Part shown: one piece after another, positions 1 to 11,220 of the stretch | Numbering within the stretch: position 1 is the stretch's first letter | Layout: each line of letters opens with the position of its first letter | Assembly: GCA_013399115.1 (NCBI GenBank) | Contig: VXAA01000927.1 | Coordinates: 264,228-328,227, forward strand | Reading direction: 5' to 3' | From: Anseranas semipalmata | Lineage: Eukaryota > Chordata > Aves > Anseriformes > Anseranatidae | Length of the DNA stretch: 64,000 nt | Notes under the pieces: model-generated | Database searches by the model: none | What the model was told of the DNA's origin: nothing | The model's input: the letters and a program-made list of their open reading frames with translations, nothing else | Program-made: the position numbers and the translations under genes

Positions 1-3000
1 AGTAAATGCATCTGAGTTTTACCCAAGCACTATAAAATGAAAGAAAAATGAATTTAGTACCTGATTGCAGTACAGCTAAGGAGCAAATACTTTATTCGGT
101 GAAAATTATCCTGTAGAATTATATAGTAATACATAGTAATAACCCAGAACCTGCTCCTTGATAAATTAGGATATTTAGATGACTGAAGGGAGTGTATTGA
201 TGGACAGTGGATATTTATAAATGATGGTTCATACAAATTTACTTAGCCTAATGCATACTGTCTGTGCTGTGCTGTAGGTTTTTTTGTTTGCCTGTTTGTT
301 TGCTTGTTTGTTTTGCGATTTGCTGCCTTTAAGATATTTATTGTGAAAATCAGGCACTTGGAAAATTTATGCCAATTAAACAGAATGGTGTTTTGGCTTT
401 TCTGCTTTGCTGAGGTTATTTCAAGTTCCTGTCACCCAAATCAGAACTGGCTATCATATGTTTAGGTCTGGCACATTGAGAAGTAAACTGGAAGGAGCTT
501 TCTGTTTTTATTACACCCATCTTAAATGAGCTCTTAACCATATTTATCTAATGGCTTGTATTAATGCCAGACAACATACTTAACACAGTTTCCTACACAT
601 GTAATTTTAAAGGAGAGCTTCCATGTTGCAGTGCAAAAAGATTTTGCAGAACCACAGTTAGATGAGTTTTAGGTGGTCACCTGATAGTGGTGAGGAAACT
701 TGAGCTTCATGCTCCTGTCATTTGCATGTCTGTAAAGAGAGAGTCACTGTAGTGAAACCCAAAGGGCTGCGGCAGGTTTCAGTGTTGTAACTACGCTCAC
801 CAGGAAGAGGTGTAGGTTACTTGTATAATCATTAATTTTTCTGTCCTCTGATAACCCATCTGTATTTTCTGGTTGACTGGCAGAGAAGTCCTACTCCAGC
901 ATTTGACATTGTCTGTTGATATGGAAATAATTGATGTCACATATTTAGCGTGACATAGTATATACAGAGTCACAGCCATGCGATGCACTTCATGGGCAAA
1001 GAGAATTGACAGGTTCCTATCCAGCACAATCTCTGCGTGCAACCAAAAGCCACAAACTGAGCTGGGGTATCTGTGAAGCTACAGACAGAAAGCAGTAGGG
1101 TGAAAGCTGTGGTGTTCTTGTATTCACTTACAGTGCCTTTAGGAGCTCAGCTGTCAGCTACCCAGCTATGCACAGCTGTGTGCGCTTCTCTGAATGGTAG
1201 GTGGAGGTGGCATGCCCTGAGAGCAATTCCTGTGCTCACGGGCTACGTCTAGTCTAAGTTTTTGGCTTGTTTGTTTTAATTTGGGATAGAAGATCTCCCT
1301 GATATAACCACCAGGATATGCAGTAATAGGAGATTTAGGCTGTCTTATGGCTGCAGTCTGAATGGTTTGGATGCAAGTTCACATTGACATTTTGGAAGGG
1401 GGTACACCTTTATGCGCCAGCCAGCTGCAGCTGTAGGTTCTGCACACTTCATGGCAATATCAAGGTGGCTGATTTGGGACAGACAGGTTGGATATGTGCG
1501 TTTCCAGGTGGGCCCCAAATCATGTATTGTGAAACAGAAAAAAAAATTGTATGCTGATGAGCAGCAACCTTTCCCATTGCCCAAGGGAGACTTCTGTACT
1601 TGCCTCTGCCACACAGGTCATCTTTACTGTAAATAGCTGGGCTCCAGGCAAGTTCTTGGGTATAAAGAACAGCCATCATTTAAGTCTGCTAAAAAGGTGG
1701 CTCTTATTCATAGCATTTAAAATGCAAAACACTGCCACCATCCTGTAGGTAGTTTGCACTATTGCTGTCACTGTCAGCGGCAGCAGAGGGGAACTATGTA
1801 GTGTAAATTTCCTTGTCTGTACAAGAACAAGAAAAGGGCCTGAAACAGCAGGGGATGAAGGATCGTAGGCAGGGGAAAGAAAGAAGAGGGAGGACTTGTG
1901 CTACCCTCAATGGGAATTTTTCACTTGCTTCTCTGTCCTTCACCCTCTATCAATACACTGCACTGATACACAAAGACAGTCCTGGGCTGGCAGTTTTCTC
2001 TGGTGTACAAAATGGGTACTGACGGTGTGTACGTGGCTGTCACAGCCTGAAAGCACATAAAAAAAACTCTTGATGAGGAGAGGACAAGAAGGAGAGGAGC
2101 TCGTTTAAAATTTTAATTAGATATCTGAATGTTTGTCAACATCATTTCTTCTGAATGAACGTCACAGCCTGGCCATGCAGCCTGTAAATCTCAGAGTGAT
2201 CCCTTGGTACTTTGTGCTGGTCACACAAACAGGGTATCTCCTTTCCTGTGGGCGTGAGAGGCTCACGCTTTGGCAGAAACACTGAGAACGGTGACGGTGT
2301 GCTCATGGATAACTGCAAGACCCACGTCACTCAGCACTGTCCCATTTGCTGTCAGATTTAGAAATGGCACTGACAGTCTCTCATCACGTAGGACTTTTCC
2401 CTGGAGACTGGTTGTGACAAGCTTTTGGAAAAAGGTTTGGAGGGCATGTTAAAAAGTCTCTCATAAGAAGACCCAGTATCCTGTTTAGTGTACAGATGTT
2501 ACCATTGTGGAAAAAGGGCCCTTCGCCTTCTTCCTGAGTGTGCCTTTGCCAATATATACTCAGCACTGTATGTGTCATTTGTCCCAGCAACATCAGAACA
2601 CAGCATTTAATAATAGCATTTTTAATTCTGGAGAGTTCAAGGTTCTCCACAGAAGAAAGGTGCTGTGGTTCTCCTTTTACAAATGTGGTAGTGGAAGCCC
2701 AAAGAATTAAACTGCCAAGGTCTGGATGCATGATAAAACTGGAAAGAGAACAGGGCCAAACCTCAAGCTAGCCTCCTAATGACAGGATTTTGATGCCTTT
2801 CACCTCCATAAAGGTTTCCTTTCTTGTGATACTTACTTCCCTGTGCGTGCAGGACCCCATCTATCGGATTACTTTGCTAAGTAATCCCACTGTCGCTGCT
2901 GCTGCAGTAGGGTCATGCAGCAGGAAAGACATGGCAAAGATGCAGCTCATGCAGGGAGGAGTGAAATGGGAGTTATCTGCAGAAATCTCAGGCCTGCTTT

Positions 3001-4533
3001 TGTCACTGCCTCTGCTGCCCCTCCAGAGATTTCATTTTCCCAAAACAGCACAATGCAGTCAAACCCAGCATTGACTTCTGCACTGAGATCTGCATAGAGT
3101 GGTGTATGCCCTTGTTCAGCGATCCTACGTTTAAATCAGACATTCCATTCCTAATTTCCAATATTTTTTAAAAGATCACTCCTTTAAAAAGGCCAGCAAG
3201 ATAATGTAAATATCAAGAGTTAATCATTGTGGGTAGTGCCAGTGTCCTGAAGTGAGGAAAAGCATTGGAAAAGGATGAAATTACTCTGTGCCTTTAAGGA
3301 CAGCTGGGCAGTCGATGAATGATTTTGAGAAATCTGAACTTTAAATTGATACAATGGATGGCTGGGATGATGTAACAGTTTTATCATTAACTTAAACCGT
3401 AGAAATGAATTTAAAAATTAGTTTGTCAGAAGAACAAAGTGATGAGAGAGTTCATCTATGGGCTACCATTTCTACCTATGTCACTGAGCTCAGCCTCAAG
3501 TTCCTGCCAATATTTGGAAGTATGTGGATATTTGGAAGTTTAGTGGATTCAAAGTTCGGTTGGGAAAAGGTGCAGTGTGTGGGAAGAGCATTTATTCCAA
3601 GTCTGTGGGCTTTTGAAAATAACAGTGAGAAGTTTCTGGTGAGTGCTGTGTGGAGTTCTGCCATGTTCGGGCAGTCCTGTCTGTTTTGGAGTGGGGAAGG
3701 AGAGCTGTGCAAACCAGCTCTGTGTGTGCGAGGAGGGGGAGTTGTCTGTGCTCAGCCAAACAAAGTGAAATGTTTTCAGCAAAAGTGCCGTAGGGTAACA
3801 GTCTTCCTGCTCCTGCTACAGACCAGAGAGGACCTAGCTGCACTTGGGTGAGGGGGAAGAGTAAAGGGGGAAAGGAGCAGCCTTCAACTGGCCAGGTATT
3901 TGTATGGCACCACAGTTTGGTATACTTTAAACTTGTGTTCTGAAGACACAGGTGATCTATCTCCAACATGAGCAAAGACCAATTAATGTAGATGTTTGCA
4001 AAGAGCGGCACCTGCAGAGGCTGCTGAGATGGCAACAGCTTCTAATTCAGCTTGTGGGGAAGGGCTCTCCGGACCTGCGGGATAGGTGCCTCTGCCCAGG
4101 CTGCTGTTTCTGCTCCACAGTAACTTGCTGCTCTGCACAGCAGGCGTTCCGAGCTGCTCAGCCGGCTGCCGCGTGCTCACCGCTCCTGGGGAAGCTGTCA
4201 GTGCCAGGGTTTTCGCTGCTGGCGCAGGACACAGGTGTTGCTGTTGCTGGTACGCACAGCAGAGGCTGCCACCGCTGGTAGCAGCGCCCAAGCAAACCAA
4301 CCCGATCGGAAGGCGCGACAAATGCGGCACCTAGGTCTTGTGGGACTAACCGTGGTATCCTCTGTTCTTAGCAGCTATGTCAGAAAAGAGTGCTTTCTTT
4401 GTTTATATACTAGTATATATGTTAATACTACACTGACCAACCACACACAATATTCTTCTAAATATATATTACACACACCTGTCTCTCTTTGTCTTGGAAG
4501 AGAAGTTTCATCATTTTGTTGCTACCCTGCTGG

Positions 4534-4573
4534 TATTATTTAAATAAAGCTCATATTATTTAAATAAAACTCT
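4534..4573 (+). repeat. 20-bp tandem duplication with two AATAAA hexamers
   Basis: Two adjacent 20-bp units both begin TATTATTTAAATAAA and differ only in their last few bases. Each contains AATAAA (4543-4548 and 4563-4568). The motif could be a poly(A) signal for an unannotated + strand transcript, but no upstream exon is visible, so it is recorded as a repeat. Confidence 0.7.
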
Positions 4574-5348
4574 AAATTTTTGAATCAACTGTGTTTTATA
4601 GTAAGCCTTGTATTACTCAAACGCCAACCAACTGAAGCCTTTTATGTGCCCTTTTTCCATCTACTTATCCTCTCTAAGCTTTGATCAACTACATCTGGCA
4701 AGGCTTAAAAAAAAATCCTGAACGTTTCTGAGGAAGTAAGGACGTTTCATCCTAGGTGCTGGAAACTGTACAGTCCCCTTTGGAAATGTGCAATTATCAC
4801 TTCAGTGAAACCCCAAACCCACAACATTTGCCTGTTTCATATCTTACTGACCCTCACCTCCAGAGTTCCCCACCCTCTGGCACATTTTGAGTCAGGAATT
4901 AACTTTCATGTCTGAGCTGAGGGACGGAAGAAATCCGGTTCCCATTTTAAAGCTTTTTCCCAACAGGCTTCCAACTTCAGCTATCTTGTTCAGCTACATA
5001 AGTATAGGAAGAATGGCAAGTCATCACTTGTGTGCAGGTATCGTGTGTGAATTTGCTTACATGAATACTGAATGGGGCAAATAATGCTCCCCTTAGTAAA
5101 CCCTCTCACTACTTAATTGGTCTCTGAATTTGGGATAACTTTGTAAAAACTGGTGTTAGAGTTGAAGAAGCACCTGCCAAGAAGGTTAGCTCTAGGATTT
5201 ATTTTTTCCTTTGGAATGTCAGGTCTTTCATTTTTGAAGACCTCATTTGTTAAAAACAACAAGGAGGCCCTTGTGTCAGATAATTTCCCTCTGATAGTAG
5301 TGTTATCTCAGTTTCCAATAAAAATGTAAATAGTGGCAGGGAAATATC

Positions 5349-5413
5349 TTTTTTTTTTTTTTTTCTGCTGCAGTCCCCTCTAGGGNTATATATATATATA
5401 TATATATATATAT
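5349..5413. repeat. Poly-T tract and (TA)n microsatellite
   Basis: A run of 16 T at 5349-5364 is followed after about 20 bases by an unresolved base at 5386 and a (TA)n array at 5387-5413. The single N next to the array suggests assembly uncertainty about repeat length. Confidence 0.9.
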
Positions 5414-6174
5414 GTTTATACATGCGTATGCCTTGGGACAGTTGCTGTCTCCAACTAGAGAAGGCAGGCAGTATGACTCATGCATGGGCATCATAACAAC
5501 TGTACCTAAAAGGTGAGGTCCTGCTGCTGTTGCAAGGGAGTCAGTCTGAAGGAACTCCAGGTTTACTTTGTGTAACAAAGTAGAAATGGTGACAGCTATT
5601 CTACTTATTCCAGAAAAGGAAAAAGTACTTCTCCAGTACAACTTTCTGAGTGATTGTAAAAAGAGTATTCTACTTACACTCTTCAATAGTTCAAATGTGT
5701 TAAATGTTACTGATTTAAATATATTCCTCAGCATAGGTATTCTGAAGATAAATGCAAAAATCAGTCAAGAACTCTGCTCAACTCTTATGAATTTAAGTAT
5801 AGGCTCATGCCCTGGAAAATGTGTTTTCCTTGGGAATGCATGGTGTTCACAAATATGGTTTGAAGGTCCCATATGCTAGAACACCAGAGGATTTATCTTA
5901 TATGTATAATGGGACAGAAATGTCATCGGTTGCTGCGCTCCACCACTTTGGAAAATGTGAGCACTGATTATTTAGTTGGTTTGACAGAATTTGTATGCTT
6001 TATGTAAAGCTCTGGGTATTGAGGACTTTCCAGCTGCAGCACTCAGCTGCGTCCAGGATGCCTTGTGCTATCCCAAATTGTCAAAACCTTACGCTGACAC
6101 CACCCCTGAATGACATAATTAGCATTTATGGTTTCTTGCTTTGGATTTCTGAACCCTTAGGGGTGCTGAGGGGT

Positions 6175-6425
6175 TAACGCGGGTGTTGCCGGCTGAGGAG
6201 AAGCCGAGCCGCTGCCGCCGCGGTGCGNGGCTGGCGGTTGGGCGGCCGTTGGCGGGACCCCTGCCCGCGCGTCCGGCGGGCGCCGCTGAGGAGAAGGAGG
6301 AGGCAGCGGCCCCCCCTCAGGATGCCGGGCAGCGACACGGCGCTGGCGGTGGACAGGACGTACTCGGACCCGGAGCGGCACCGGCGCCGCAAGACGAGGG
6401 TAACGCTCCTGGGGGGGTGTGGGGT
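6175..6425 (+). promoter_or_regulatory. TMCC3: TMCC3 CpG island, presumed promoter and 5' UTR
   Basis: The base composition changes sharply at about 6175 from AT-rich to very GC- and CpG-rich, and returns to average just after the exon 1 splice donor. The block contains a GGGCGG Sp1-type box at 6240-6245, further CG-rich boxes and an unresolved base at 6228. I see no TATA box at a sensible distance, which fits a CpG-island promoter with dispersed starts. There is no ATG between 6180 and the TMCC3 start at 6322, so the leader seems free of AUG upstream ORFs. The exact transcription start cannot be read from sequence. Confidence 0.75.
6322..6399 (+). CDS. TMCC3: TMCC3 exon 1 (coding part), residues 1-26
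   Basis: This is the first coding exon of transmembrane and coiled-coil domain family member 3. The 26 codons start MPGSDTAL and end RRRKTR, matching the N-terminus I know for vertebrate TMCC3. The ATG has A at -3. The frame is open upstream but has no earlier ATG. The exon ends AGG followed by the donor GTAACG at 6400, in phase 0, and joins exon 2, which begins GTA GAA AGA (V-E-R). The segment is basic and without a predicted fold; there is no signal peptide, consistent with a tail-anchored type of ER membrane protein. A shorter isoform starting at Met32 in exon 2 is possible if another first exon is used. Confidence 0.95.
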
Positions 6426-7242
6426 GTTCGTCGTCGCTTGTGGTCCTGCTGGTGTAACCAAATGGAAAGAACCTGGCTGTTGGCGTAACAGAAACCGGTG
6501 TTTGAGATACATCCGCAATAGAAACTAGTTGGAGGTGGGAGGAAGAGAACTTACTCACCAGCGTCAACAGCGCTGATGACTTAATAGCATGGCTCTGTGT
6601 CGGGATCCCGCCGGTAGCTACCTGGGTTTGGTCTGCTTCCTCCGGGTTTCTGTTTATTAAACTGTGCATCGGGTGATTTTGTCCAGCCGCACGGAATGAT
6701 TGCGGTTCCAGGTCCTGAACTTGCAAAAAGGCTGTGACAGGGTTTGAAACTGACAGAAAAGTGTATAGGATATGTATAGGTGTAGGGATAAAGTAAGCAC
6801 AGCCCTGATGTATAACTTCATGGAATAGTTTTTCTTATGGTCTGCTGGCAAGTTCAGCTTTATCTTATTATTTTGATGTTTTGCTCATGTAATACACGAT
6901 AACTGCGTACAGACAATGCTCAGTATCTTATTTCTTTAGTATCCTTTGTAGTGAATGTCCCACTGATGAAGGCAGTTGGCTCTCTGGTGTAGGCACAGAT
7001 CTTGAATTCTAACCTAAATGCTCAGCTCCAACAGGTGTAAAACAAATGGCTCTTTCTTCTTATGCACTGCAGGAGGATTCAAAGAAAAAGGAAGCTGCTC
7101 TAGCTGACTTGGAATATCAGCAAGAATCCTCTGTTTTCTTTCCTATGCTGAGATCCTGAGTCTGTCGATAAATGATCTTCCTGGTTTGAAGTGTAGGGAT
7201 TAGCTATTTGTGAATAAAATTGTTCTGTTTTTTTTTTTTTTT

Positions 7243-7262
7243 NNNNNNNNNNNNNNNNNNNN
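7243..7262. other. Assembly gap of 20 N
   Basis: Twenty unresolved bases interrupt a poly-T tract that starts at about 7228 and resumes at 7263. The gap lies in intron 1 and affects no exon. True length is unknown. Confidence 0.98.
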
Positions 7263-8357
7263 TTTTTCCTGTGATGCACATTAGCCGTTCTTTCCATCCC
7301 CTCCCAGCTTGTTAATCGAGGGTGCTGAAAAGGAGATGGTGTGCTTCAGATTGTTGCCACATAATGAAATGTTTTAAATAAGTAAGCCTATACACTGGAG
7401 CTTTACTACCAACGTTTAGAATGCTCTTCATACTGTAAGCTGGGTGCATGTAGTCATAACCCAGTTAAGAATTTTATGTATTTCCTTTGTTTTTCTCTTT
7501 ACAAGTTGAACTAGTTAGTTTTTCTTCATTGTTTTTGCTGAAAGAATAATGTGCTAACTTACTGTGGCCATGGAAGAAAGTTGCTTACCTTCAAGGCTGA
7601 TTTTTGGCATGTTTAAAAGTTGAAATGGAAGCCTCTGTTCTATAGTCTAGCTGATCTGCTTAAAAGCATGAAGTATCATGACTGATATTGGGTATTCTGT
7701 ATTGTACCTGTGTATTGAAAAAAAAATCTCACTCTTAAGACAGTTTTATGAAAGCATTGGGCTTCTGTCTGATTTTGAGTTTCTTTTCATCAGGCTTAGC
7801 CTCTCTTCTCTTCCTGCAACCATGAGAATCGGAAACGTAACTCTTTAATGAGTTCCTAGAGTCATATATAATTGCATTGCTCCAGGGTCTAGGCTTTACA
7901 AGTTGTGCCAGATCTCGTGCCACTTGTAATATGGTTGGCAGAGATGGAAGCAGCAGGTTGTATATTCCAGATAATGGCAAGAGTTTGCATTAAATCCATT
8001 TGTGCTTATTAGGGACAAATAGGATTTTTTCCTGGGTAACTTCAACATTCCTCTTAATACCTTAACCAAGGGGATAGAAATGATCAAGCACTGGAGCAGC
8101 GAAAATTGGTGTTATTGTGCAGGAAAGCAGCAAGAAAGTGGGATGCTGTTTCTCTCTTGGAGACTGAATGAAAAGCAGCAGAGCAGCTGGAGTTAAAGCT
8201 GCTGTTCTCAAACATTCATGGAGAAAAGCAACACAGAGAAAGAACACAGCAGTGCAGAGTTGGTGGGAGGATGCTCAGAGAACCCAGACAAACTTGGGGG
8301 ACCTGCTTGTGTGAAGAGGGTCTTGGAGCTGGTTTTATCAGCATGATGGGGACAGTG

Positions 8358-8408
8358 TATAGTAAATATAGATATATAGTAAACATAGATAGACAGCGTA
8401 TAGTAAAT
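8358..8408. repeat. Short degenerate 17-bp tandem repeat
   Basis: Two adjacent 17-bp units (8358-8374 and 8375-8391) share TATAGTAAAYATAGATA and differ at one base. After the 7-bp spacer GACAGCG, a partial third unit follows at 8399-8408. The spacer resembles GACAGTG just before the first unit, so a larger 41-bp unit may have been duplicated. Confidence 0.7.
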
Positions 8409-10605
8409 GGGGTGAGTGCATTTAATATAGCTTGGGGGAAGGATAGGGCAAAGTAGTTACTGGGCCTCATAGTCTGCATAAAATAGGCTACTGAGTCTGG
8501 TTTTTGGGTGGGTAGGTTCTGAAGGACTTCCCCAGCCCTGTGGGTTACTGCCTGTGTCCTTCATGCACATCTGAGGATTTTTCTTGTGAGAAAGTAAAGC
8601 CTTCTATATGGGTGGAGAAGATGACTGCCAAAACTGCTGTTATATATACTGTAGGAAGGCATCACCAAATTCAGTTTGCAGAAGTTGTAGAGCAACTTAC
8701 TGTGAATATAGCCTTCTGAGTTTGTAGATGTTAGAATCTGAGGGGAAAAAGAGATTTTACCATTCCTGCTGCAGTTAAAAAGCTCCTTCAGCATAACGCA
8801 ACAGGTCCCTTCAGTGCCTTCCTCTTTAAGGCCGCTCGAAGTGCGATTTCCTGGGCTCTGCTAACGACTCTCTGATGAACCATGTTACATTTTGTGCAAA
8901 GATCCCAGTGCCTGAAAGAGAGAAAATATTTTAATGAGGAACAGCCAAGTCATTGTTAACATGGGGGGAATTATTGCTGCCTAAGGAGGTCAAGTACTTT
9001 GAGGGAGAGGTGGTGTTTCTGTTCCCTTCCTTGGCCGAGTGGCGGGAGAGCCAAGCTGTGCTGCGCGTGGCACCACTGAGTGGGGCATAAAACTGCTGCC
9101 GTTTGTAGTGTAACAGTGCCAGTGCCTTCCCGTTCTGCTATTACTGGGTGGGTGTATATTTACACTAGGGTTGTTGCCTTGGTTCTGGTAAACCACCCAC
9201 CCCCAGTTTTAAGGTAGCCTTCCCGCCTCTCCTCCTCCACAATATCAGATCGCTCCAACCCGGATTGCTGCAGCTCGCTCTGTCTGGTGGCACAGGTGGA
9301 ATCAGTGCAGACAATTGCGCAAGATGTTTCTGCTCACCTCTGCCAGTACCGGTTGCTGCAGGCTGCAGCTTCCCTGTGCTTCACGTCTCCTTCTGGTCAG
9401 TTCCTGCAGCACTTAGAAAACTAATCCAAATCTTTCAAAATCAGGACCTAAGCCACGAAGTAGAACAAGATGTAGGAGCAACGGCTGCATTTTTAGCTAT
9501 CATGCACCAAGTACTGTTCTTGCTTGCATGTAGCCTGCAGGCCAGCTAAGGAGTGTCATGGAACTGTCTCAGGGACTCGTTTTTGCAGTGAGTACTGCAG
9601 GAGACTACAGGCGCTCGGATTCTGTCTACACCGGGCTTCTTAGGTGGCAAGTCCATGCAGAGGTCTATGCTGTCACAGTAGCAACGTTCCTGATGCTCAG
9701 ACTAGCTTCGATAGGCTGGTTTATGCCTCGTTGTGTTAACTGGTGTTTCAGGACTGCCTGACAAGGCCATGTGAAAGCTCTCGCCTCTGAACGCTCATCG
9801 ACTTGTCCTATTGAGGCCTCAGAAGCCTGTGTGTGATTTTTTGCTGCTGATCAGGGCATTGCTCTCTGCTCTTGATCTCTTAACCCTTACAGAACAAGAG
9901 CCCTCAGCAATTCATTGAGGTTATAGAATTTATACGTATGGCCTTGTAGAAGAAAAGTCCTCTTCCAGTACAACGAAAACACGAGTTCCTTTACTGCATC
10001 CCATTATAAGTCAATGCAGTGATACATCCTGCTTTTAACCAGTACCAGGTGCTTTAGACAGAGATGCAGGAAGTCCTCGCTACATGATTTCTCTCACATT
10101 GGAGCCTGTTCAGAACTTTCTGCCATTAGTGGTAGATTAACATCTGAAATAGTAAGAAATATTCCTTTATTAAAAAAAAAAAATCTCACCTGGAACAGAT
10201 GGGGATGTGCTTTTTTATTAACAAATGGGGATTCCTATTTTCAGTCTTCTTGTGCTTTCAGCCTTAGTGAGACTAGCAATAGAATCAGTGTTTTGTGGAT
10301 GAACTGATTCTTATGTAAACACAAGAAAAAAAGGCTTACATTAAAAAAAAAATACAGAAATCCGCTTGTTTTCTTGCATTCTAGTGATGAAAAAATGTCC
10401 TCTGGAATCTCTTCTTATTTTCCGTGTCTCTTTTATGATCCCTCCCATTCATCTTGTCTATACGCGAGGCAGTCTTTTTAATAATCTCTCCTCATATGGA
10501 AGTCTTTCTAAGCCTCTAATCACTTTCATCATCTGTCCTAGGATTCCCTTTATTTCGTGTAATCTTTAGTATATAGAGAGGAAATAACATGAAGGGACCT
10601 AGAAA

Positions 10606-10636
10606 GATGATGATGATGATGATGATTATTATTATT
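10606..10636. repeat. (GAT)n then (ATT)n microsatellite
   Basis: Seven GAT units pass directly into four ATT units, a compound trinucleotide array in intron 1. No coding effect. Confidence 0.9.
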
Positions 10637-11170
10637 TAAAAACAAACAAAACAACAACTTCCACCCCAGTTTCAGGAGAAATTGAGATTTAATCTGTACT
10701 CCTGGTGTTTCTTTAAACACAAGGGTCACTTGTATTGAAGAAATGTTTGTTCTGGGCTTTTGTGGCTTGTAACCAAGCCTCCAGATATTTTGTGCTCAAA
10801 GAACTTCTGCATGCGCTTGCCACTGTTTCCTCATTTTTTGACATAAGATGAAGATAATGTGATGAGACAGAATATTCTTAAACGTTAGTTTCAAATCCAC
10901 AGTGTATCTAGAAATGTGCGAAACCTGTCAAATAGTAGGCTGCGGGATGCAGAAGTGTTGGGGAATGAGAGAGGGAAGCCACAATTGTGATACTAACCCC
11001 AAAAGACAGATTAGCTGCCTAGAACTGAAGAAAAGCCCAGTTTGTTCATTTGAAACAATAATCCTGTTTTTAATATTTTTGTCATTGTAGAACCGTTTGG
11101 AAAACTGTAACTTCTTAATATTTTTTTTCTAGTGCTAGAAAGGACTGTTAGGAAGTTTACAAAGCTGCTA

Positions 11171-11220
11171 TCTTCCTTCTCCTTCTCCTCTTTTTTTTTT
11201 TGTTTGTTTGTTTTTCTTTG
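11171..11220. repeat. Pyrimidine tract with (TTTG)n
   Basis: A CTTCCTT-type tract, a run of 11 T and three TTTG units lie together. It is simple-sequence DNA in intron 1. Confidence 0.85.

Larger units (their letters stand above)
1..6170. other. Upstream intergenic region, no gene recognised
   Basis: This stretch precedes the TMCC3 CpG island. It is mostly AT-rich and I see no exon with both a recognisable protein and splice sites. The longest open frames (for example 3405-3851 on +, 3592-4035 on -) have no familiar motif and look like chance. A GC-richer patch at about 4010-4330 has scattered CpGs but no clear promoter or splice signals. Small repeats are a T/TTTG tract at 280-312, the 20-bp tandem repeat at 4534-4573, and the poly-T and TA tracts at 5349-5413. 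Distal regulatory elements could be present but cannot be read from sequence alone. Confidence 0.6.

Noticed and set aside
3405..3851. 148-residue + strand open frame upstream of TMCC3
   Set aside because: It contains no known motif and lies in AT-rich DNA without a promoter or splice pattern.
6157..6726. 189-residue minus-strand open frame across the TMCC3 CpG island
   Set aside because: It is antisense to the recognised exon 1, is rich in Pro, Arg and Ala as expected of GC-rich DNA, and shows no domain.
7243..7262. N gaps here and at 49073-49105 as possible missing features
   Set aside because: Both lie within poly-T or poly-A runs inside introns, and the TMCC3 coding sequence is complete without them.
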